Source: Paenibacillus sp. L3-i20
GTDB lineage: Bacteria > Bacillota > Bacilli > Paenibacillales > Paenibacillaceae
NCBI RefSeq assembly: GCF_022180385.2
Contig: NZ_BQME02000001.1
Location: 248,001 to 312,000, forward strand
Direction of reading: 5' to 3'
DNA: 64,000 bases
In this document: positions 1 to 8,702 of the stretch, piece by piece
Numbering within the stretch: position 1 is the first letter of the stretch
Layout of the letters: each line of letters begins with the position of its first letter
Made by a program: the position numbers and the translations under genes
The notes under the pieces: generated by a model
The model's database searches: none
Seen by the model: the letters and a program-made list of their open reading frames with translations, nothing else
Told to the model about the DNA's origin: nothing

Positions 1-190
1 TAATATATCGAATTGAAATGCTTCCCTCTGATAGCCATTCCCGTACTAACGTCTCCGTATCGTCTGAAGATCCATCGTCGATGACAAGCCATTCGAAGTC
101 ACTGCTAGTCTGACGTTTCAAACTTTCATAGAGACGCCCAAGACAATATGCCCGATTAAACGTTGGCGTAAATACGGTTAACGTCTTCAT
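1..190 (-). CDS. Family 2 glycosyltransferase, N-terminal fragment (cut by window edge)
   Basis: The first 63 codons of a GT-A fold glycosyltransferase that runs off the window. It starts with ATG at 188-190 and reads MKTLTVFTPTFNRA, then VIDDGSSDDT, the two hallmark blocks of GT2 enzymes: the nucleotide-binding first strand and the first acidic motif. Such enzymes transfer a sugar from a nucleotide sugar on the cytoplasmic face during exopolysaccharide assembly. Its start lies inside the 3' end of the preceding glycosyltransferase gene (35-bp overlap), so it is the next cistron of the same operon. Sugar specificity cannot be read from this fragment. Confidence 0.85.
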   Translation of the reverse strand, partial: MKTLTVFTPTFNRAYCLGRLYESLKRQTSSDFEWLVIDDGSSDDTETLVREWLSEGSISIRYI

Positions 191-1304
191 GTTCCACCTC
201 ACACTGCGCGTAATAGTAGTTCTGTATCCATCGTGCTGTCTCTCGGATATCATAACCTTGACTTGCGAGCATACCACTTGCTGCTGAGCGAATGCTTCCA
301 TGCACCTCGATTTTGGCTATCTGCTTCACATATTCTGTCGTGGATTGATTCGAGATAAATTTCGCAAGTCCAAACCCCAGATCCGCTTCGGACGAAACGG
401 CATCAGAGACGAGACAAGGCAGTCCTGAACACTGCGCTTCTACTAGCGTCACGGGTAAACCTTCATGGTGTGAAGGGAATACAAACACATCAAATGCCTG
501 CAATAAGTTCTCTACGTCCGCTCTTATGCCCAAAAAAATGACTTTCTCCGCTATTCCCAATCTAACTGCTCTTTGCTCCATTTCTTGCCTTAGTGGACCG
601 TCCCCTGCAAGCAACAACATGCTATTTGGTCTAATCTCCACGATGCCTTGGAATATGGTCAGCAACTGAGCATGGTTTTTTTGATGATTGAATCTGCCCA
701 CATGGCCCAAAACCAGTGTGTTCTGTTTAATACCAAGTCCACTCCGAACAACTTCCCTAATCGCTTCGGAGTAAGCGAAACACTCTGGGTCAATTCCATT
801 TTTTAATAACTCTACATCTGATCTTCGCCCCGAGAAAAGCCAGTTCGCCGCTGCCTTTGAACATGCAAAACGGTGTGTGGCGCTGCGTCTAATATATAAT
901 CCGGCATACCATTTATATATCCTCGCAACAAGGTTGCCTTCACTTCTCGTATTATGGCTGTGTGCGACACGGACAGGAACGCCAGCATTGTGTGCAGCGC
1001 TCAGTACGAGACCACTCATCCGATCCATATGCGCATGTACGATAAGAAAGTCTTTGTGTGTGTCGAAAAACTGTCGAAGCGCTAATCGATATCCCTGATG
1101 ACCAACCTCATTAATATAGGGAATGCGGTAAATTCGACCTCCTAATGACTCCACCTCATCGTCAAAGACCCCTTCCATACAAGTTAAAAAATCGAATTGC
1201 ACCATGCTCCTGTCGATATGGCGGTACAGATTCATAATTAATGTCTCTGCACCGCCCCTATTCATATTGACTACTACATGAAGTACTCTTAAAGGGCGTT
1301 CCAC
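156..1304 (-). CDS. GT4-family glycosyltransferase, EpsF-like
   Basis: A 382-residue GT-B fold retaining glycosyltransferase. The N-terminal block VLHVVVNMNRGGAETLIMNL resembles EpsF of Bacillus eps operons. The C-terminal donor domain shows LGHVGRFNHQKNH and the E-x7-E region around HHEGLPVTLVEAQCSGLP. The start is GTG at 1304, with GGAGAG about 7 nt upstream. The gene overlaps the preceding GT4 gene by 16 bp and the following GT2 gene by 35 bp, so translational coupling is likely. The inferred role is adding one sugar to the lipid-linked exopolysaccharide repeat unit in the cytoplasm. The sugar is not predictable. Confidence 0.88.
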   Translation of the reverse strand: MERPLRVLHVVVNMNRGGAETLIMNLYRHIDRSMVQFDFLTCMEGVFDDEVESLGGRIYRIPYINEVGHQGYRLALRQFFDTHKDFLIVHAHMDRMSGLVLSAAHNAGVPVRVAHSHNTRSEGNLVARIYKWYAGLYIRRSATHRFACSKAAANWLFSGRRSDVELLKNGIDPECFAYSEAIREVVRSGLGIKQNTLVLGHVGRFNHQKNHAQLLTIFQGIVEIRPNSMLLLAGDGPLRQEMEQRAVRLGIAEKVIFLGIRADVENLLQAFDVFVFPSHHEGLPVTLVEAQCSGLPCLVSDAVSSEADLGFGLAKFISNQSTTEYVKQIAKIEVHGSIRSAASGMLASQGYDIRETARWIQNYYYAQCEVEHEDVNRIYANV

Positions 1305-2452
1305 TGCAATCTCTCCGTTTCTTCCACCGTCTGTTCCATCAGCGGCTTATAGAGCTCTTGTAGCTCCATTTGAACGCGATCTATCGAATAATCCTTCACC
1401 CGCTCCAAACTACGCCTTCCCATCTCTAATCGAGACTCGCGGAAGTTATAAAGAAGCTGTAAGCGGCTAGCGAACGCTTCGACATCATTTGGCTCGACAA
1501 GGAATCCATTGCGACCTTCTTCGATAAGCTCTTGATGTCCCCGATTCGTTGTAGCTACAATAGGTAATCCGCTCGCCATAGCCTCCATAATATTGACAGG
1601 AAGTCCTTCTCTGAGACTAGAGGAAACAGCAACGTCGCATATGGGCATAAGCTGCTTCATATCTTTTCTATACCCTAAAAAGTCAACCATCTGAGCGACA
1701 CCCAGCTGATTGGCAAGATCACGACAACTTCCAAGCATGGTTCCTTCGCCAGCAAATAGTAATTTTGCATCCGGCATTTTTTCTTTTAATTTTGCAAGAG
1801 CACGAATGATCAGCTCCTGATTTTTGTTTGCGTTAAACTCAGCTCCGTAAATCATTAAAAATTGATCCTCTGAGTAATTGTACAAACTCCGGAGCTCCTT
1901 TTTCCCCTCCTCAGAGAGTGGACAAAACGTGCCTGTTGGTACGCCTACACCATGAACATGATGAATTTCACGCGCACGAAATCGATCCGTGAGTGCTCTT
2001 CGAAAATCCTCGTTATTAATGGTAATAAGGCAATCCGTTACCGTAGCCAAAAATTTCTCGATCGGATAATAAAGCAACCAATTTGCAAGTGGTGCACCTT
2101 TATAAAAGTGAAAACCATGAGCAGTATAAACGACTTTTGCACCCCGTTTTCTAGCGCCCCTCGCCGCTAATCGGGCCAGTGCACCGCCCATAGGTGTATG
2201 GCAATGGATAATACTGTAGCCCTCTTTGTCTATGATGGACTTCAACTCTCGATAAGCCTTTACATTATCTAAACTGATAGGTGATCGATGTATCGGGATA
2301 TTGAATTTGCGATCAACATATTGCAAAGACAGCTCACCTTTTGCTGCAACATGAACCTCCCAGCCGTTCTTTTGAAACCATTCCATCATCGGAAGATGAA
2401 AGGCTTTAAAGTGATAATCAACTGTAGCGCAGAGCAATACTTTAGGTTTCAT
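1289..2452 (-). CDS. GT4-family glycosyltransferase, EpsD-like
   Basis: A 387-residue GT-B glycosyltransferase. The N-terminus [18 protein letters not shown] is typical of EpsD/capsular polysaccharide glycosyltransferases with a Glyco_transf_4 acceptor domain. The donor domain carries the [20 protein letters not shown] signature with conserved glutamates at roughly residues 275-290. The start ATG at 2452 overlaps the end of galU by 11 bp, and the 3' end overlaps the EpsF-like gene by 16 bp. Two adjacent GT4 genes, GalU and a dehydratase make it a repeat-unit assembly enzyme by context. Confidence 0.88.
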   Translation of the reverse strand: MKPKVLLCATVDYHFKAFHLPMMEWFQKNGWEVHVAAKGELSLQYVDRKFNIPIHRSPISLDNVKAYRELKSIIDKEGYSIIHCHTPMGGALARLAARGARKRGAKVVYTAHGFHFYKGAPLANWLLYYPIEKFLATVTDCLITINNEDFRRALTDRFRAREIHHVHGVGVPTGTFCPLSEEGKKELRSLYNYSEDQFLMIYGAEFNANKNQELIIRALAKLKEKMPDAKLLFAGEGTMLGSCRDLANQLGVAQMVDFLGYRKDMKQLMPICDVAVSSSLREGLPVNIMEAMASGLPIVATTNRGHQELIEEGRNGFLVEPNDVEAFASRLQLLYNFRESRLEMGRRSLERVKDYSIDRVQMELQELYKPLMEQTVEETERLQWNAL

Positions 2453-3329
2453 AGCTAGCAGTTTCCCTATCGAGTGTACGGGTCAAATATTCAAGCAACT
2501 CATAACGCAGATCGTCACGTTGCAGAGCAAATTCAATCGTTGTCTGAATGAAACCCATTTTTTCACCTACATCATATCGTTTGCCTTCAAATTCATAAGC
2601 GAACACCGCTCTAAATTTGTTTAACTCTGCAATCGCATCAGTGAGCTGGATTTCCCCTCCAGAACCAGGCTTTTGATTTCCCAAAATATCGAATATCTCC
2701 GGTGTCAAAATGTATCGGCCCATAATCGCCATATTAGAGGGAGCAGCTTCTTTGGTAGGTTTCTCAACCAAGTGATTGATACGATGGAAATGCGGTTCCA
2801 TTACCATCCCGTCTACAATGCCATACCTTGATACTGCTTCTTCATGAACCCTTTGAACACCGATAACTGAGGAGCCGTATTGTTCATACTTTTCGATCAT
2901 TTGTTTAAGACATGGCTTCTGAGCAGAAATAATGTCATCCCCCAGAAGAACAGCAAACGGTTCATCACCAATAAATTTTCTAGCGCACCAGATCGCATGC
3001 CCTAACCCTCTCGGCTCCTTCTGGCGTATGTAGTGAATATCAACCATATCGGATGACTTTCTAACCTCTTGAAGCAGCTCGAACTTGTTTTTCGAAGTCA
3101 AAATTTGTTCTAATTCCATAGAATTATCAAAGTGGTCTTCAATTGCTCTTTTCCCTTTTCCTGTCACAATAATGATATCTTCAATACCCGATTCAATTGC
3201 TTCTTCTACAATGTATTGAATAGTAGGTTTATCAACAATTGGCAGCATTTCCTTCGGCATTGCTTTCGTAGCAGGCAGGAACCGTGTCCCAAGACCCGCC
3301 GCAGGAATAATCGCTTTCCTGACCTTCAT
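2442..3329 (-). CDS. galU: UTP-glucose-1-phosphate uridylyltransferase GalU/GtaB
   Basis: Forms UDP-glucose from UTP and glucose-1-phosphate, a precursor for exopolysaccharide, teichoic acids and glycolipids. The protein from the ATG at 3327-3329 is 295 residues, the usual family length. It begins [20 protein letters not shown], which contains the nucleotide-binding loop. VEKPTKE and the [10 protein letters not shown] block are family-typical. The reading frame stays open 29 codons further upstream, but that would run into the dehydratase gene, and a GAGGAG box lies about 12 nt before the chosen ATG. It sits 25 bp after the EpsC-like gene and overlaps the next glycosyltransferase gene. The copy may be pathway-dedicated; whether another galU exists cannot be seen here. 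Confidence 0.93.
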   Translation of the reverse strand: MKVRKAIIPAAGLGTRFLPATKAMPKEMLPIVDKPTIQYIVEEAIESGIEDIIIVTGKGKRAIEDHFDNSMELEQILTSKNKFELLQEVRKSSDMVDIHYIRQKEPRGLGHAIWCARKFIGDEPFAVLLGDDIISAQKPCLKQMIEKYEQYGSSVIGVQRVHEEAVSRYGIVDGMVMEPHFHRINHLVEKPTKEAAPSNMAIMGRYILTPEIFDILGNQKPGSGGEIQLTDAIAELNKFRAVFAYEFEGKRYDVGEKMGFIQTTIEFALQRDDLRYELLEYLTRTLDRETASYET

Positions 3330-3354
3330 GTTTAAGACCAACTCCTCTTTCCTT

Positions 3355-5184
3355 TTATCCAAATATCGTTGCGAGCTTCCCTCGTGCCTCTGAATGGGCA
3401 TGATTCGCAAGTTCAAGAAGTCGCACTCTTAACTGCGCTTGGTTCATAGTGGGGAATTCCGCAATCAATTCCTCAATTTCATCAAAATAGAGATCGGATG
3501 ATTTGCCGATATAGATTTTCGGATATACTTGTTTTTCCATCACTTCATCGTCTTTTAACATTTCTTCGAATAACTTTTCACCCGGGCGAATGCCGGTATA
3601 TTCGATGCCTATTTCTTCAACCGAGTAACCAGACATCCGAATGACATTTTGTGCGAGTTCCGTAATATTAACGGGATCTCCCATATCCAATACAAACACT
3701 TCTCCGCCCCTTGCGAGAGCACCAGCTTGAATAACCAATCTTGATGCTTCTGGAATAGTCATAAAATAACGAACCATTTCGGGATGTGTTACTGTAACTG
3801 GACCGCCATTTGCGATTTGCTTTTTAAACAGCGGGATAACACTCCCTCTGCTGCCAAGCACATTACCAAAGCGAACAGCAACAAACTTCGTTTGACTGAT
3901 TTTCCCCATATGTTGAATGATCATTTCGGCAACACGTTTCGTAGCTCCCATAACACTAGTTGGATTAACTGCTTTATCCGTCGAGATCATCACAAACGTT
4001 TCGACACGACTTTTGCTCGCCGCTCTCGCAGCGTTCAACGTGCCTAATACATTGTTTTTGAATGCTTCTTCTGGATTACGTTCCATAAGTGGAACATGTT
4101 TATGTGCTGCTGCATGATAAACGACATCAGGTCGAAGAGCCATCATAACGGACATCATTTTGTCAGCATCTTGCAGATCCGCAATTTCCGTATAAAACTT
4201 AATATTCGAATCCCTGAATGACTCCTTAAGTTCATGTTCTATTGCGTAGATACTGTTTTCCCCATGACCTAATAAAATTAGCTTCTCTGGCAGAAACCTA
4301 GCAATTTGCCGGCAAACTTCAGATCCAATAGAACCTCCGGCACCAGTAACAAGGACAACTTTTTGGGTTACATATTCTGAAATACTGTCAATATCAAGCT
4401 CGACTGGTTCTCTTCCAAGCAAATCCTCTACTTGCACATCACGAAATTGTGTAACAGATATTCGACCTGTTGCTAAATCTTCAAGCATCGGGATGATTTG
4501 CGTCTTTGCAGTCGTTTTTGCACATTCTGTAAAAATGTCATAAAGCTGCTTCTTACTAAGGGATGGTAAAGCGATAACGATATTTTCAATATGTAATTCC
4601 TTTGCTTTGACTACGATATCAGCTATACCGCCGCTTACCGGCAAACCCATAATATCGAGCATCTGCTTATGGGTATCATCATCAATAAAGGCAACAGGTA
4701 ACAACTCGGTGTCTGAGTTGTTCATTAGCTGCCTTGCCAGCATTGTACCTGCTGAACCTGCACCTACAATAAGTGTCCGCTTGCGTTTACCACTGCTTTT
4801 AGTGAGACTCCCTCGCACAACTCGCCAACCTAGTCTTGAGCCGCCTATTATTAAAATGTGGATCATCCATGTTGCTGATAACAGCTTTAATTGATGCTGC
4901 CCCGTTAATAAATATTGAACTAACCCAGCAAACAAAAACGTAAGTCCAACAGCTTTAACAATAATGACTAGTTCACCTATACTCGCGTATTCCCATGCTT
5001 TCTTGTACAGCTTGAAATAAAGAAAAAAGCTATGATGAAATAAGAGTAGTGCAGCTGCTAGAAAGTAGAACGAGTTGCTTGATGTATTTGAAATATCAAG
5101 CAACCAACAACTTGTGTAAAGTGCCAATATTACTATGATAGAATCCAGCAAAAGTAAGAGTGACAATCTACTTCGATACGTCAT
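3355..5184 (-). CDS. Membrane nucleotide-sugar 4,6-dehydratase, EpsC/PglF/CapD family
   Basis: About 609 residues. Four hydrophobic N-terminal segments (roughly residues 8-120) are followed by a CoA-binding-like Rossmann region and a C-terminal SDR dehydratase domain with [12 protein letters not shown] near residue 280. The active-site stretch reads [17 protein letters not shown]. Met replaces the usual SDR tyrosine, as in PglF-type UDP-GlcNAc 4,6-dehydratases. The likely reaction makes UDP-4-keto-6-deoxy-GlcNAc, the first step towards UDP-bacillosamine or related sugars. The ATG at 5184 was preferred over ATG 5214 because a purine-rich AGGAGAAAGG stretch lies between them; either is possible. 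A roughly 100-bp gap with a SinR-like palindrome precedes it, unlike the tight junctions elsewhere in the operon. Confidence 0.88.
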   Translation of the reverse strand: MTYRSRLSLLLLLDSIIVILALYTSCWLLDISNTSSNSFYFLAAALLLFHHSFFLYFKLYKKAWEYASIGELVIIVKAVGLTFLFAGLVQYLLTGQHQLKLLSATWMIHILIIGGSRLGWRVVRGSLTKSSGKRKRTLIVGAGSAGTMLARQLMNNSDTELLPVAFIDDDTHKQMLDIMGLPVSGGIADIVVKAKELHIENIVIALPSLSKKQLYDIFTECAKTTAKTQIIPMLEDLATGRISVTQFRDVQVEDLLGREPVELDIDSISEYVTQKVVLVTGAGGSIGSEVCRQIARFLPEKLILLGHGENSIYAIEHELKESFRDSNIKFYTEIADLQDADKMMSVMMALRPDVVYHAAAHKHVPLMERNPEEAFKNNVLGTLNAARAASKSRVETFVMISTDKAVNPTSVMGATKRVAEMIIQHMGKISQTKFVAVRFGNVLGSRGSVIPLFKKQIANGGPVTVTHPEMVRYFMTIPEASRLVIQAGALARGGEVFVLDMGDPVNITELAQNVIRMSGYSVEEIGIEYTGIRPGEKLFEEMLKDDEVMEKQVYPKIYIGKSSDLYFDEIEELIAEFPTMNQAQLRVRLLELANHAHSEARGKLATIFG

Positions 5185-5230
5185 TACAGGTTCATCCTTT
5201 CTCCTCTTGTACATCTAATCGTTCGACTTC

Positions 5231-5252
5231 ATTGTTCTTAATAAAGAACAAT
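5231..5252. promoter_or_regulatory. Palindrome with SinR-like GTTCT-N6-AGAAC core, between kinase and dehydratase genes
   Basis: Nine-base arms (ATTGTTCTT / AAGAACAAT) surround AATA. The core GTTCTTAATAAAGAAC (5234-5249) has the same GTTCT-N6-AGAAC layout as the palindromes in the two promoters near sinR. It sits in the 102-bp gap between the epsB-like and epsC-like cistrons. No T-run or clear -35/-10 pair accompanies it. It could be an internal operator or an RNA hairpin. In B. subtilis the EAR antitermination RNA occupies this same epsB-epsC position. Confidence 0.6.
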
Positions 5253-5286
5253 AAGGCGGAACGATCTTTTCTCCGCAAACTATTTG

Positions 5287-5961
5287 TTATGCGTTCTTTT
5301 TGTTCAATATAGCTCCTACGATGTTCGCTCCCGCAAAGGTCAAAGATTGCTTCGCTTCAAGTGCTTTGCTATGCGTCGTTTTTCCACAGTTCAAAAGCAA
5401 CACGACACCATCACATTTGTTGACAAGTGCATTTGTATCTGGAGCTGTTAGAACAGGAGGGCAATCAATTACGATACGATCAAATTGCTCTTCAGCTGCT
5501 TTAATTAATTCTTTCATCGTTTGTGAATCCAGCATATCGGCTGAATTCGTATAGCTGAGACCACTTGTTAATACTTCAAGACCTTCGATCTCTGTTTCAA
5601 CTGTTGCTTCAGCAAAGGGAAGCTGCTGTGCGAGCACGTTTGATAATCCTGGAGATATTTGTGCACTGAAAATTTTATGAAGCATGGGATTGCGGAAGTT
5701 TGCATCGATTAGAAGTACATGCTCGCCTCTTTGTGCCATACTAATTGCTAAATTAACTGCCGCAGTAGATTTTCCATCACCATCGGACGGAGAAGTAACG
5801 ATTAAAGAACGGATAGAGCGACCATCAGATGCAAATTGGATATTGTTGCGAATCGTTCTGTATTGCTCTGAAATTTTATGTGTAGGATTTAGATAGGCCA
5901 CCAAGCTCCGATTGGCTATTCTTTTAGCTATTTTTGCTCGTTCACGAACCAATTGTCTCAC
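5287..5961 (-). CDS. CpsD/CapB/EpsB-family BY-kinase (exopolysaccharide tyrosine kinase)
   Basis: A 224-residue cytoplasmic P-loop kinase partnered with the preceding EpsA-like membrane modulator. It has Walker A SPSDGDGKST (residues 57-66), a Walker A' block VLLIDANFRNP near 83-93, and Walker B RIVIDCPPV near 160. Family members autophosphorylate a C-terminal tyrosine cluster and control polymer length and export. Here the protein ends NIVGAILNKKNA, with no tyrosine in the last residues, so the usual autophosphorylation tail is missing. The start ATG lies inside the upstream gene (20-bp overlap), indicating coupled translation. Confidence 0.9.
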   Translation of the reverse strand: MRQLVRERAKIAKRIANRSLVAYLNPTHKISEQYRTIRNNIQFASDGRSIRSLIVTSPSDGDGKSTAAVNLAISMAQRGEHVLLIDANFRNPMLHKIFSAQISPGLSNVLAQQLPFAEATVETEIEGLEVLTSGLSYTNSADMLDSQTMKELIKAAEEQFDRIVIDCPPVLTAPDTNALVNKCDGVVLLLNCGKTTHSKALEAKQSLTFAGANIVGAILNKKNA

Positions 5962-6673
5962 TCCTAATCAATCCTGGTTTTATTTTTTTCGCTGAACCGG
6001 AAGTATGCCTGCGTCTTATCTTTGACACTTGACCCAATACAGTTATGTCCAATAAGATTTCAACATCTTGTTCATTTCTTATCGACTCGTCAAGCGATTC
6101 TAAAAGGAATGTTAAGCTTACACTAAGTATTAGTCCTACAATAAAAGCGATATAGACAACAGTGTTGCTTTTTTCATTAATAGGATTAGCATTTGGTTCT
6201 GCCGATGTGAGTAAGCGAATATTTCGTACTTCAAGTGTATCGGCTGCTACTTTCTTAAATACGTCTACAACAGCATTAGAAATATCGGCAGCTCTTTGTG
6301 GATTTGAATCAAAGACAGAAATGACTGTAATTAGCGAGGAATCCACACTGCTTACTTGGATTTGACTACGCAATTGACCAATTGGTACAGTTAAATCCAG
6401 TTGTTTAATAACCTCTTTCAATACAATCGGCTCTTTGACAAGTGCCTTTACCGTCGACATCATGTCATTAGTAGTTGATATAATTATTCTTGATGAAGAA
6501 GAGTAAATATCTGGCTCCGATTGTGAGTTGTATAAAAATCCTAATACCGTACATGTTATTGTCATTAATACAATTAACCACAACTTCTTTTTTAGTGTAA
6601 TTACTAACTTTCGCAGATCAATTTCCTTACCGGCTGGTCCACTCATTCGATCTTTGACTCGTGTCGTTTCCAC
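5942..6673 (-). CDS. Wzz/CapA/EpsA-family polysaccharide chain-length regulator
   Basis: A 243-residue membrane protein with a Wzz N-terminal domain. One transmembrane segment lies near residues 32-51 (LWLIVLMTITCTVLGFLYN), an extracellular domain follows, and a second segment lies near 170-190 before a short cytoplasmic tail. In this family the tail activates the partner BY-kinase encoded next. Translation starts at GTG 6673 behind AGCGGGTGA. It is the first cistron of the eps-type operon and lies just downstream of a sigma-A promoter whose spacer is a SinR-like palindrome. Repression by the neighbouring SinR homologue is therefore expected. Confidence 0.88.
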   Translation of the reverse strand: METTRVKDRMSGPAGKEIDLRKLVITLKKKLWLIVLMTITCTVLGFLYNSQSEPDIYSSSSRIIISTTNDMMSTVKALVKEPIVLKEVIKQLDLTVPIGQLRSQIQVSSVDSSLITVISVFDSNPQRAADISNAVVDVFKKVAADTLEVRNIRLLTSAEPNANPINEKSNTVVYIAFIVGLILSVSLTFLLESLDESIRNEQDVEILLDITVLGQVSKIRRRHTSGSAKKIKPGLIRSETIGS

Positions 6674-6701
6674 TATTTCACCCGCTTATTTTGTTAGTTA
6701 T

Positions 6702-6746
6702 AAAGAACATTATCGTAATTATAGTTCTTTATATAGAACAAGTCAA
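6702..6746 (-). promoter_or_regulatory. eps operon promoter with SinR-type operator as its 17-bp spacer
   Basis: Read on the minus strand, TTGACT (6741-6746) is the -35 element and TATAAT (6718-6723) the -10, separated by exactly 17 bp (6724-6740). The spacer contains the palindrome GTTCTTTATATAGAAC (plus-strand reading, 6724-6739). A further half-site, GTTCTTT on the minus strand, lies downstream at 6702-6708. GTTCTYT is the known SinR recognition half-site in B. subtilis. A repressor bound here would cover both promoter boxes. Confidence 0.85.
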
Positions 6747-6776
6747 CATCCCCATACACTCTTTTTCCTCGATTCA

Positions 6777-7190
6777 TTAATGATCGATATGAAGAATAAT
6801 GATGTTGGATTTCTTCCGACTATCAATGCCAGCGAACTCCTTGTGCTTTGCTTGTTCTTCCTTCCACTTGTTCGAACGAACAAGATCCTTTAGTGCGCGG
6901 AAATCCCCTTTACTCATTCCTTCATCGACAGCATCTCTTATAATTGAATGCCATTCTTCGTCTAACACCTCATCCACCCATACTTTTGGCGAAAGATCTT
7001 CCCCAAGCAGAAATTCGATGTTTGTATCGAGATGGTAAGCTATTTTTGCTAGTACTTGAAGGGATGGGTTATTTTGAACATTTCGTTCAATATAACTTAA
7101 GTAAGATTTCGATACACCCGCAAGATCAGCAAGTTTCGTGATCGAATAACCTTTCTTTTCTCTAAGCGATTTAATCCGTTCTCCAATCAT
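6777..7190 (-). CDS. sinR: SinR/SlrR-like master biofilm repressor
   Basis: A 137-residue regulator. Residues 1-66 form an XRE helix-turn-helix, starting MIGERIKSLREKKGYSITKL and with the recognition region GVSKSYLSYIERN, very close to SinR. Residues about 75-110 (LDEEWHSIIRDAVDEGMSKG) match the SinR multimerisation domain that SinI or SlrR binds. It is longer than B. subtilis SinR (about 111 residues) because of a basic C-terminal tail. The start ATG 7190 has AAGGAGA 6 nt upstream. It lies directly upstream of the exopolysaccharide operon it probably controls, and its own promoter carries the same palindrome, implying autorepression. No sinI-like gene is visible. Confidence 0.88.
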   Translation of the reverse strand: MIGERIKSLREKKGYSITKLADLAGVSKSYLSYIERNVQNNPSLQVLAKIAYHLDTNIEFLLGEDLSPKVWVDEVLDEEWHSIIRDAVDEGMSKGDFRALKDLVRSNKWKEEQAKHKEFAGIDSRKKSNIIILHIDH

Positions 7191-7276
7191 AATATTCTCC
7201 TTCAGTCAGATTAGATCCGTACTATACTTACAAGCGCAAACGATTATCAGGAGTCTTTATAACGGACAATAATCTT

Positions 7277-7305
7277 ATTTTAGTTCTTTAAAGAGAACAG
7301 GTCAA
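7277..7305 (-). promoter_or_regulatory. sinR promoter with SinR-type operator as its 17-bp spacer
   Basis: On the minus strand, TTGACC (7300-7305) and TAAAAT (7277-7282) flank a 17-bp spacer (7283-7299). The spacer holds GTTCTTTAAAGAGAAC, again GTTCT-N6-AGAAC. The design is the same as in the eps promoter, so SinR probably represses itself. Confidence 0.82.
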
Positions 7306-7348
7306 TACCTTATTACATCTTATTTCTTTCTGTTACTCATTATTAGTC

Positions 7349-7364
7349 GTTCTTTATATAGAAC
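7349..7364. promoter_or_regulatory. Distal SinR-type operator
   Basis: GTTCTTTATATAGAAC, identical over all 16 bp to the operator in the eps promoter (6724-6739). It lies 44 bp upstream of the sinR -35 box and has no convincing promoter of its own. The spacing could allow looping or cooperative binding with the proximal site. Confidence 0.7.
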
Positions 7365-7381
7365 TGCTACATACTGTAAAC

Positions 7382-7419
7382 AAAAAAGACTAGTCCGATT
7401 TTCAGCTCGAACTAGCCTT
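7382..7419 (-). terminator. Rho-independent terminator
   Basis: On the minus strand an 11-bp stem (GGCTAGTTCGA paired with TCGGACTAGTC, two G-U pairs) is followed by TTTTTTG. It lies just after the decayed gene at 7438-7699 and shows that this stretch was once a transcription unit. It also insulates sinR from upstream transcription. Confidence 0.75.
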
Positions 7420-7437
7420 CGTGCCTGAGTTGCATTA

Positions 7438-7699
7438 TTACTGAATAATATCTTTTAACCCTTTGAGAAATCTGCTTGATGCATAACATTTCTGCCCATT
7501 AACCATCGTAATCTCTCTATTCCCAAAATCGATTTCTTCTATATTTCCCTTGCGTTTTCATAGGCTGACAGGTCATACATAAACGCCAAATCTTGCGGTA
7601 CATATCCAAGCCGCCTATGTAACAGACGCGTAACTGCATCATTACATGCAAATATTCATCATAGTCGTCATTTATTGGGATGAAAATATCGCTGAAATA
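7438..7699 (-). pseudogene. Decayed small gene with two frameshifts, possibly a LytTR-type regulator
   Basis: No intact frame spans this stretch, but three minus-strand segments join into one plausible protein of about 84 residues. They are FIPINDDYDEYLHV, then a segment with RRLGYVPQDLAFMYDLSAYE, then IEEIDFGNREITMVNGQKCY ending in FLKGLKDIIQ before a stop at 7438-7440. The last segment resembles the C-terminal end of LytTR DNA-binding domains, which carry an NG-x-SRR-x-LK-like pattern. A terminator follows directly, and the 5' end abuts the terminator of the exonuclease gene. The family call is tentative; the middle part could also be read as an ABC ATPase fragment. Confidence 0.4.
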
Positions 7700-7700
7700 C

Positions 7701-7738
7701 AAAAAAAGAGCTAGACTGGCTGCTGCCAGTCTAGCTCT
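7701..7738 (-). terminator. Strong terminator of the 5'-3' exonuclease gene
   Basis: A perfect 14-bp stem (AGAGCTAGACTGGC at 7707-7720 and its complement at 7725-7738) with loop TGCT. On the minus strand it is followed by a run of T. It lies 24 bp after the exonuclease stop codon. Confidence 0.92.
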
Positions 7739-7761
7739 CTAACTTTCTTCTACCATTATAT

Positions 7762-8628
7762 TTAGCTAATAAGAGCAATCAAGCTCTTAAACTCTAACTC
7801 GTCAAATTTATCTAATACGCTCTGCTTGTCATAGTTCCAACTACAAACATTTATATCCGTATCAAGCGGTGCATCACAGCAAATAGTAGCCAATTGTCGC
7901 GAAAGATGCAGCATATCCATGTCGGCTTCAATCTTGGTCCTAATCGTTTTTGATACTCCGTCCAGATTGGCAAGTAATGCATCAATTGATCCATATTCCT
8001 GAATGAGCTTATGGGCTGTCTTCTCACCGATACCACGTACTCCTGGATAATTGTCACTAGTATCGCCCATAAGACCTTTAATATCGATGACTTGTACTGG
8101 CGTCAATTGACGTTCCTGGAACAAGAGCTCTGGGGTGTAGACCATATAATTGCCTATTCCCTTCTTCATAATTGCAACAGAAACAGATTCATCCACTAGT
8201 TGGAGCAAGTCATGATCTCCAGTTACAATAAAAATATCCGCTTGATCTTTAAACATCGACGCCAGCGTTCCGATACAATCATCCGCCTCATAGCCTTCAA
8301 TGCCAACATTCTGTACATTAAAGCTTGCAACAACCTCTTTGACTAATTCAAATTGCGGAACCAAATCTTCTGGCGCACTTGGTCTATTGGACTTATAGCT
8401 TTCGAATTGATCCATTCTAAATGTCTTTCCACCCAGATCCCAGCAGCAAATAACATGTGTTGGGTCAAACTTGTTTACAGCATCCATAAAATATCGAACA
8501 AATCCGTGTACTGCATTAACAGGAATTCCAGTGCTTGTCCGGCGAATACTTCCCGTAAACGATGTTGCAAAATAAGCACGGAACAAAATCGCCATTCCGT
8601 CTACGAGAAGCAGTCTTTGCTTACTCAT
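7762..8628 (-). CDS. 5'-3' exonuclease / flap nuclease (YpcP-like, PolA N-terminal family)
   Basis: A 288-residue stand-alone nuclease of the PolA 5'-3' exonuclease/FEN family. Metal-binding acidic residues appear in LLLVDGMAILFRAYF, EGYEADDCIGTLA, IVTGDHDLLQLV and MGDTSDNYPGVRGIGEKTA. The last block includes the helix-hairpin-helix that grips DNA. In B. subtilis the homologue YpcP backs up PolA in removing RNA primers from Okazaki fragments and in repair. Length is normal for the family and there is no polymerase domain. The gene is monocistronic with its own terminator. Confidence 0.9.
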   Translation of the reverse strand: MSKQRLLLVDGMAILFRAYFATSFTGSIRRTSTGIPVNAVHGFVRYFMDAVNKFDPTHVICCWDLGGKTFRMDQFESYKSNRPSAPEDLVPQFELVKEVVASFNVQNVGIEGYEADDCIGTLASMFKDQADIFIVTGDHDLLQLVDESVSVAIMKKGIGNYMVYTPELLFQERQLTPVQVIDIKGLMGDTSDNYPGVRGIGEKTAHKLIQEYGSIDALLANLDGVSKTIRTKIEADMDMLHLSRQLATICCDAPLDTDINVCSWNYDKQSVLDKFDELEFKSLIALIS

Positions 8629-8702
8629 TTATAACAGCCCCTATTATTATCATTTAACAATCAACTTTTGAATCGTACCTTCTAATCACAAATGCAACTT
8701 TA

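Noticed and set aside
7517..7702. 61-residue frame on the minus strand as an intact gene
   Set aside because: Its TTG start falls in the T-run of the exonuclease terminator and it has no ribosome site; it is one segment of the decayed gene.
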